Shown here in pieces: positions 59,111 to 64,000 of a DNA stretch of 64,000 bases. Every line of letters starts with the position of its first letter. Within the stretch, counting starts at the first letter, position 1. A program made the position numbers and the translations under genes. Origin of the DNA: Laguncularia racemosa (lineage: Eukaryota > Streptophyta > Magnoliopsida > Myrtales > Combretaceae); contig JBBMOL010000119.1 in assembly GCA_037954665.1 (NCBI GenBank), forward strand, positions 1,116,001 to 1,180,000, read 5' to 3'. Under the pieces are notes generated by a model. It was not told the DNA's origin, searched no databases, and saw only the letters and a list, made by a program, of their open reading frames with translations.

Positions 59111-60110
59111 TTTTTTATTGTATTTTTGAGTGAATTATTCTAGAAAAATGATTTTTATTCCTTTTTAGGGTTGCCCCAAATGAGTGCCTACGTACCTGCT
59201 ATTCGGAATCAAATATGCCGTAGTTTGCTTTTCCTGAAAAATTTTAGTGTGTTTGTGAATTTTAATTGTGAAATTTCTTTTGATTTATGTTTTTACCATT
59301 TTAGGATTTTTCTAAAAAAAATCTAAGTCTAAGCTTAATAATTTGATTTTTGAAAACAATATTTTAAGGAAAAACTAATTTTGGATTTATTTAAGAAAAT
59401 GAATTTTCTAAGTAATAAAAATTCAATTTTTTTTTCTATTTTTTAACTCGTTTCTACTATTATAAATTTTATTAATTTTTTATAATTTTTATTAATTTTT
59501 ATATTTTAATTTTTTATTAATTTTATTGAAGAATTTTCTCCTACATTATTTATTTATCTTATTCTAAAATCTAAATTATTATTATTATTCTTTTCTAATA
59601 TTTTTATCACTTTCTTTATAAATTTTTACATTTTTATTATTTATTATTATAATTATTATTTTTATTTTTCCTCCTAAATTAAATCCTAAAAAGAAAAAAA
59701 TCTAATTTCTAACATTTTTTTTCTATTTATTGAATTGTAAATAACAAATAAGTAAATAAATAAATTCAAAATAAATAAAATAAATACAAAAAATCAAAAA
59801 ATCCGACTTACCTGGATCCAGATCGGTGCGCGGGTCGAGTCGGTCGGATCGAAGCGGGTCGAGTCGGGTTGGGTCAATTGGACACGGCGGAGTTCCGGCG
59901 GCCTTTCGAAGCGGTTGAGGTGTCGATTCCTAGGTTTTTAGGGGTGAGGAACTCAACTATGGTAGTGGTTTGCTTCAGAAACACCTCTTGGTGGTTGCTT
60001 GATGCTTGATCGGTGGTCGCGGGTGAAGAACTCCGGCGAGGCTTCGATTCTCTCTCATTTCTCTCTTTTTCTCACTTTTGATCTGTGTTTTTGCCTCTCC
60101 ACTTCATCCT

Positions 60111-60120
60111 CTATTTATAG
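60111..60120 (-). promoter_or_regulatory. TATA box of inverted Tat LTR
   Basis: CTATAAATAG on the minus strand, the same ten bases as at 6438-6447 in T1 and at the equivalent position in the LTR. Confidence 0.55.
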
Positions 60121-60464
60121 GTGCAAGAAATCGAGCTGGATAAGCTCAGATTTCCACCGATTGAAGCAAATCGGATTTGCGGTTAAAAACCCATCTTCGA
60201 TTTGTGCAAATCCATTGATTTGTTGCGATTTGATTCCAATTGAATGATATTTATCCTATTTTTGTTGAAGATTTGTTGGATTTGTGTAAAAAATTGAATC
60301 AAAACGGCCGAAATTCGGATTTTTCTCCTCGCCGGCGATCTTGGACAGAGGTTGAAGACGATCATGCGCCCATCGCGTGCGTTCGCTCCAGCCAATCGGC
60401 TGTTGACACGTGTCCCAAGCAGAGAAAAAATTTGCAAAATGCAAATTCTGCTTCCCCCATGTTT

Positions 60465-60535
60465 CAAACTCCTGACCGAACCCTCCCGTATGCGCACGAG
60501 ACCAAGGTTCAGACCAGTTGAGCTAGCCTACTTTC
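60465..60535 (-). other. tRNA-like segment in Tat LTR, copy 2
   Basis: On the minus strand AGGCTAGCTCAACTGG is A-box-like and AGGAGTTTGAAAC is a worn B box. It aligns with 58846-58915. Confidence 0.45.
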
Positions 60536-60720
60536 GCGATTTTATTATTTTTGTAATTTGCATATATGCAATGCGATTTTTTTTATTTTTTTTGTATTTT
60601 TTGAAAATTAAAAAAATTGTAAAAATTATTTAACCCTTTTTATTGTCATTTCTATAATTATTTTTCAAAATTGATGTATTTTTTCTATTTATTTTATTTT
60701 TTGAATATTTTTTTTATTTT

Positions 60721-61093
60721 TGCTAAATTATAAAAAAATAAAAAAATAAAAAAAATTAGAAATTAATTATTATTGATTACTATTGATCATTAGAACAAAA
60801 ATGAGAATACTAATTTTAATTGATATATTCCTAGTATTATTTTCGCAATCGGTACGTTTGCTTAATTATTTTCAAAAACACTAATAGTTATTTCCTTTCG
60901 CCTGAAAAAAACATCTAAACTAGGAAAAAGAAGTAAAAATCAATTTTTAACAAAATATAATGACAAACCCACCACTGATCTTTCCCTGAAAACCTATCTC
61001 CACTGCCCAGGCCCTGAAGCCGACTTGCACTCGCTAAAACCCTCCCTCCTCTTCTTCTTCTCTCTCCCTCTGTTTCTGTTTCATAATACAACA
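60721..61093 (+). promoter_or_regulatory. Promoter and 5' untranslated region of helicase-like gene
   Basis: AT-rich sequence passing into GC-richer DNA at about 60965 and a CT-rich leader (CCTCCCTCCTCTTCTTCTTC, about 61040-61075), typical of plant 5' untranslated regions. No TATA box was assigned. The nearest upstream transposon piece ends about 250 bp before this leader. Confidence 0.5.
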
Positions 61094-63742
61094 ATGGTGA
61101 AAGGAGACGATGCGATAACGCGAAAGAAGAACAAAGCCAACAGGAAGAAGCTCCACAGGAAGCAAGACTCTTCTAAGGTCTCTACTCGTGTTGCCTCTTT
61201 AATCGCCGCCAAGAAACGTCGCAAGGCTGGTAAACGCCGTAAGTGCCAGGTATAAATTCACTATTTTGCACTCATCGATGCTTATCTCAATATTCTTTAC
61301 GCCAAATTCTTCATCAGATTTTCCAATTTTAGTTTTCTTTATGGTTTATATGCCTTTGGTCGTTATGAATTTTTAGTTTTTATTGTATGAAGTAATGGGA
61401 ATAAAGTTCTCCGGTGTTTTATCCGTATCCATGCCAATTATAGTCCGTTGTGTATGAATGGATAAACAAAAATTGGGCCCCGCATTATATAGTTATTTGA
61501 CATGGTGGGGACATGTGAGGTTACAGCGAAGGGGGATAGAGAGCTTTTGTCCAAATAATCGGGTTTTTAGCTATGTAGAAATTAAATTTACTTATAATGT
61601 AGTGGTGGTGTTTGTTCATGCGAGAATGGAATGAAAATTTTTTTCGAGCAACTGCAGATCGCATTTATAAGCCACTTGAGCTTGACAGTTTTTGGAAATC
61701 GGTGTGTTTGATCTTCGGTTTCCGTGGTGCTCCATTTGATGCTTTGATTCGCAAAAATACTCTGTTGGTGCGCTTTTAATCAATTTGGCTTGTATTTACC
61801 TGTTATGCTGGGGGCACTGTGCACGTTTTGCAATCTTTGAAATGGAATCTGATTGTACTATATACTTTCGTGCTCCACTGTAAAGAAGTGTGCCGTCTAG
61901 GATTCTGTAGTTGATCCTTATAGAGTATTTGTGTTTCTGATATCCACTAAATAGACTTCACTATTCTTTCACTTTCACCGTTACTTTGTTATTCATAATT
62001 TGGTAGTACACCGGGGACAATCCCGGCTGATTGGACTGGAATATCTTTAGGAGATAATCTTCACCTATGCACGCTCGTGCAAGTACACATTTCTGTGCTT
62101 TTGATTTATTGCCTCTCTCTTTCTCTATATGGCTAAATGGGTAAACTTTCTTTTTCCTTTCTTTTTTTTTTTTTTTGGTTAATTATCAAATCTAATATAA
62201 GTCTTATGTAAAAATAAAGACTAACCCTTTTATTATAAACTTCCAGAGGGTATTTTAGCTTTTTTCTTATTTTCTAATGTATTTATATATAGGTCATGTT
62301 TATCTGACTTGAACACTTTTTTTTTGCTGTTTTTAGTAACTTATTGCTGTGAGTCTTTGATGCTAAATGGTGCCATTTATTTCCATTTTTCAGTCTATAT
62401 ATAATTGTTGCACGCTATCTTATTCTATCTCTTTAGCCTGGTTATGTGGAATTATGGGTAATATTGCCTGTACCTCTTTTGTTTTCTATATAGGGTGATA
62501 CCCTCCTTTTTTGTGTCTTTACTAAAAATCAATGAAAATAGCTGAACTTACCAAAAAAATTTATGGATATTATTCTCTATTAGGTTTTATGAGTTTTAAT
62601 GCAATTTTCTCTGTATATGCAGGGTATGTGTTTTAGCCTTCCAACTCCAGATGATCCCTTCAATGATAGACATGGAAAAAAGGATCTTAACATAAAGAAA
62701 ACCAAGAAGAAAATAAAGACGAAGAACAGAACAGTTGGAAAGAATAGTTTGAAAGTTGACACTGGTGTGAAGACAGCAGAATCCTCTACGATTTTCAAAA
62801 ATGAACATAAGAGTGGGCTTGCATCTACCAGTGACATAAATGTAGAGTGTGAAACTGATCTAGGTAGATTGAAGGTCAATTTAAAAGAGAAAAATGAGAT
62901 CCAGAATCTGCAGGCTCCTGCCTGGACAATCTCAGATGGCCCATCTAAATTTCTTATTTTATGTTTGAAAACTATTGAGGATTCATTATGGCCTGATGAA
63001 GGAGACAATGGTGAAAGGATGAATCCTTTATTTTCTAATGCATGGGGCATTGAGTTTTGGAAAGTTTACGCAGAAGGAAAGGATATATTGGAAACAAGGG
63101 GGGCTAGTTTATTGCTGGAGCAAATTGCTTGGGTTGTTTCTGCTGCTGCTGATACTATTGCAAGAAAGGAGAAAGAAGGTCTGTCCTTCCCCAGTCCTTT
63201 CCTTTTATACCTTGTGCCCTCAAAGGAGAAAGCTAATCAGGTTGGTGGGCTGCATTATCTTTTTAACTTTTGCAGTTTGATTCTATCATTAGGTAACAGT
63301 GCTGGTAATATGTTGTTGTGGTTATTGTTTTAGTCCTGAAGATATAGGCCTTGCTAAGGTTACATTTGAGGCTTTTGAGATATGTGGTATTAGATGGCTA
63401 GATGGAGGACTTGCCTTTTTGTATTGACTATACTAGTATCGCTTGCTCTTTAAGCTTGAAAAATTGTTGTCAATCAACAGCCATAACCATATTCTTTTGT
63501 GTTTTATGAACTACAGAAATTACTGCTTGCCCTTGCTTGGAAAATATTGCATTAAATTTTACCCTTTCTTGAGTAGAAGGCCCTTTTTTTCTTTCTTCAT
63601 ATTGATTCTAATACAGCTATGAGGCTGATGCACATATTTTGGCCTTTGGTCAGGTTCGCTCTGTCTGCAAGCCTTTGAAAGCTCTTGGAATACATACAGT
63701 TAGTATACATTCAGGTGCTCCCTTGGATCATCAAATTAACGG
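61094..63742 (+). CDS. DEAD-box-helicase-related, basic nuclear/nucleolar protein (5' part)
   Basis: Three exons are visible: 61094-61249, 62623-63240 and 63654-63742 (GT/AG introns; phases 0, 0, 2); the gene continues past the window. Exon 1 (52 codons, MVKGDDAITRKKNKANRKKL) is very rich in Lys and Arg, fitting nuclear or nucleolar targeting. Exon 2 (206 codons) begins GMCFSLPTPDDPFN, has another basic tract KKTKKKIKTKNR, and ends FLLYLVPSKEKANQ. Exon 3 continues VRSVCKPLKALGIHTVSIHS and GAPLDHQI. The last two match the motif Ia region of DEAD-box helicases, but no Walker A GKT precedes them. It may be a degenerate helicase, for example of the Cms1/CMSS1 kind linked to ribosome assembly; the function is inferred. 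ATG at 61094 is the first in frame. Confidence 0.8.
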
Positions 63743-63785
63743 GTAAATGTGATATTAATGTCTTGTTTTTTAGGATTCTTAATCT

Positions 63786-64000
63786 CATAGCTCTTTAAAA
63801 TATAATGTGATATTGTGGAAATGGTGAGAGGATTGTGAAATTGAGAAGCAGCGTTTACTTGATGTGGAGTAGATTTTTCTCCTTCATTGTCAAGGGATCT
63901 GATTTTTTTCCTGATTCTTGATCACATAGCTCTTTTGAAATATAATGTGATATTGTGGAAATGGTGAGAGGATTGTGAGATTGAGAAGCAGCGTTTACTT
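63786..64000 (+). repeat. 139-bp tandem duplication in helicase-gene intron 3
   Basis: ATAGCTCTTT...AAATATAATGTGATATTGTG through GAAGCAGCGTTTACTT occurs at about 63786-63861 and again from about 63925 to the window edge, offset 139 bp, with few differences. The array may continue to the right. Confidence 0.85.

Larger units (their letters stand above)
59110..60720 (-). repeat. Tat LTR (U3 to R/U5), copy 2
   Basis: Reading the minus strand from 60720: AT-rich start, tRNA-like segment (60465-60535), GC part, TATA box CTATAAATAG (60111-60120), CCGGCG-rich part, GGGTC-rich part (59810-59880), AT-rich part and the conserved block at about 59170-59230 (inverted TGCCCCAAATGAGTGCCTAC and CTATTCGGAATCAAATATGC). 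The block corresponds to 7172-7231 in the T1 LTR. Same LTR type as T1, opposite strand. No internal region accompanies it, so it is a solo or fused LTR. Confidence 0.75.

Overview
This is a repeat-rich nuclear window from a flowering plant, almost certainly a dicot with a medium-to-large genome. The evidence is Tat/Ogre-type Ty3/gypsy elements with an extra RNase H, Ty1/copia elements, MULE transposons with a plant mobile domain (PMD), and spliced plant genes with GT/AG introns in AT-rich DNA. The species cannot be named from the sequence. Three host genes are visible; nearly everything else is transposon sequence at various stages of decay.

Layout. 1-7664: 3' part of a Tat-type gypsy element (T1; decayed pol, 3' tandem repeats, 1.9-kb LTR), inserted inside the pol gene of another gypsy element (T0, resuming 7665-about 10.56 kb). 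10.6-11.3 kb: remnant resembling a MULE terminal arm. 11.45-25.05 kb and 25.05-37.6 kb: a tandem duplication of an amino-acid/GABA transporter gene (AAAP family, GAT1-like), both on the minus strand. The two copies, GAT1a (11909-24364) and GAT1b (31034-36782), each have seven exons of matching size and phase and an open coding sequence (deduced 453 and 461 residues). Intron 1 of GAT1a is swollen to about 8.2 kb by a decayed copia element (16135-about 24051) that itself carries a younger copia element (16379-21737) in its LTR. A second Tat element (T2, 25337-30873) sits in the 3' flank of GAT1b and carries a further nested repeat. 38.8-46.6 kb: two neighbouring MULEs of one family in opposite orientation, A with a transposase and B with a PMD gene, each with terminal repeats and near-perfect target-site duplications. 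46.6-54 kb: decayed non-coding repeats, a gag fragment, a minisatellite and a non-autonomous LTR-like element. 55.8-58.6 kb: a third MULE transposase followed by the start of a PMD gene, cut by minus-strand Tat LTR sequence (58.59-60.7 kb). 61.1 kb to the end: 5' part of a host gene for a DEAD-box-helicase-related, lysine/arginine-rich protein, with three exons visible.

Most interesting signal. The three MULEs fit one ancestral two-gene plan: transposase, then a PMD gene on the same strand. A kept the transposase and only the PMD start; B lost exactly the transposase but kept most of the PMD gene; C shows the same order independently. Other points of note are tRNA-like A/B-box sequences in the Tat LTRs, about 80-bp tandem repeats in the 3' noncoding part of both Tat elements, a start-codon switch between the GAT1 copies, and a GGCC-centred palindrome shared by unrelated elements.

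All readings come from inspecting sequence and translated frames by eye; no database search or alignment program was run. Boundaries marked 'about' are approximate.
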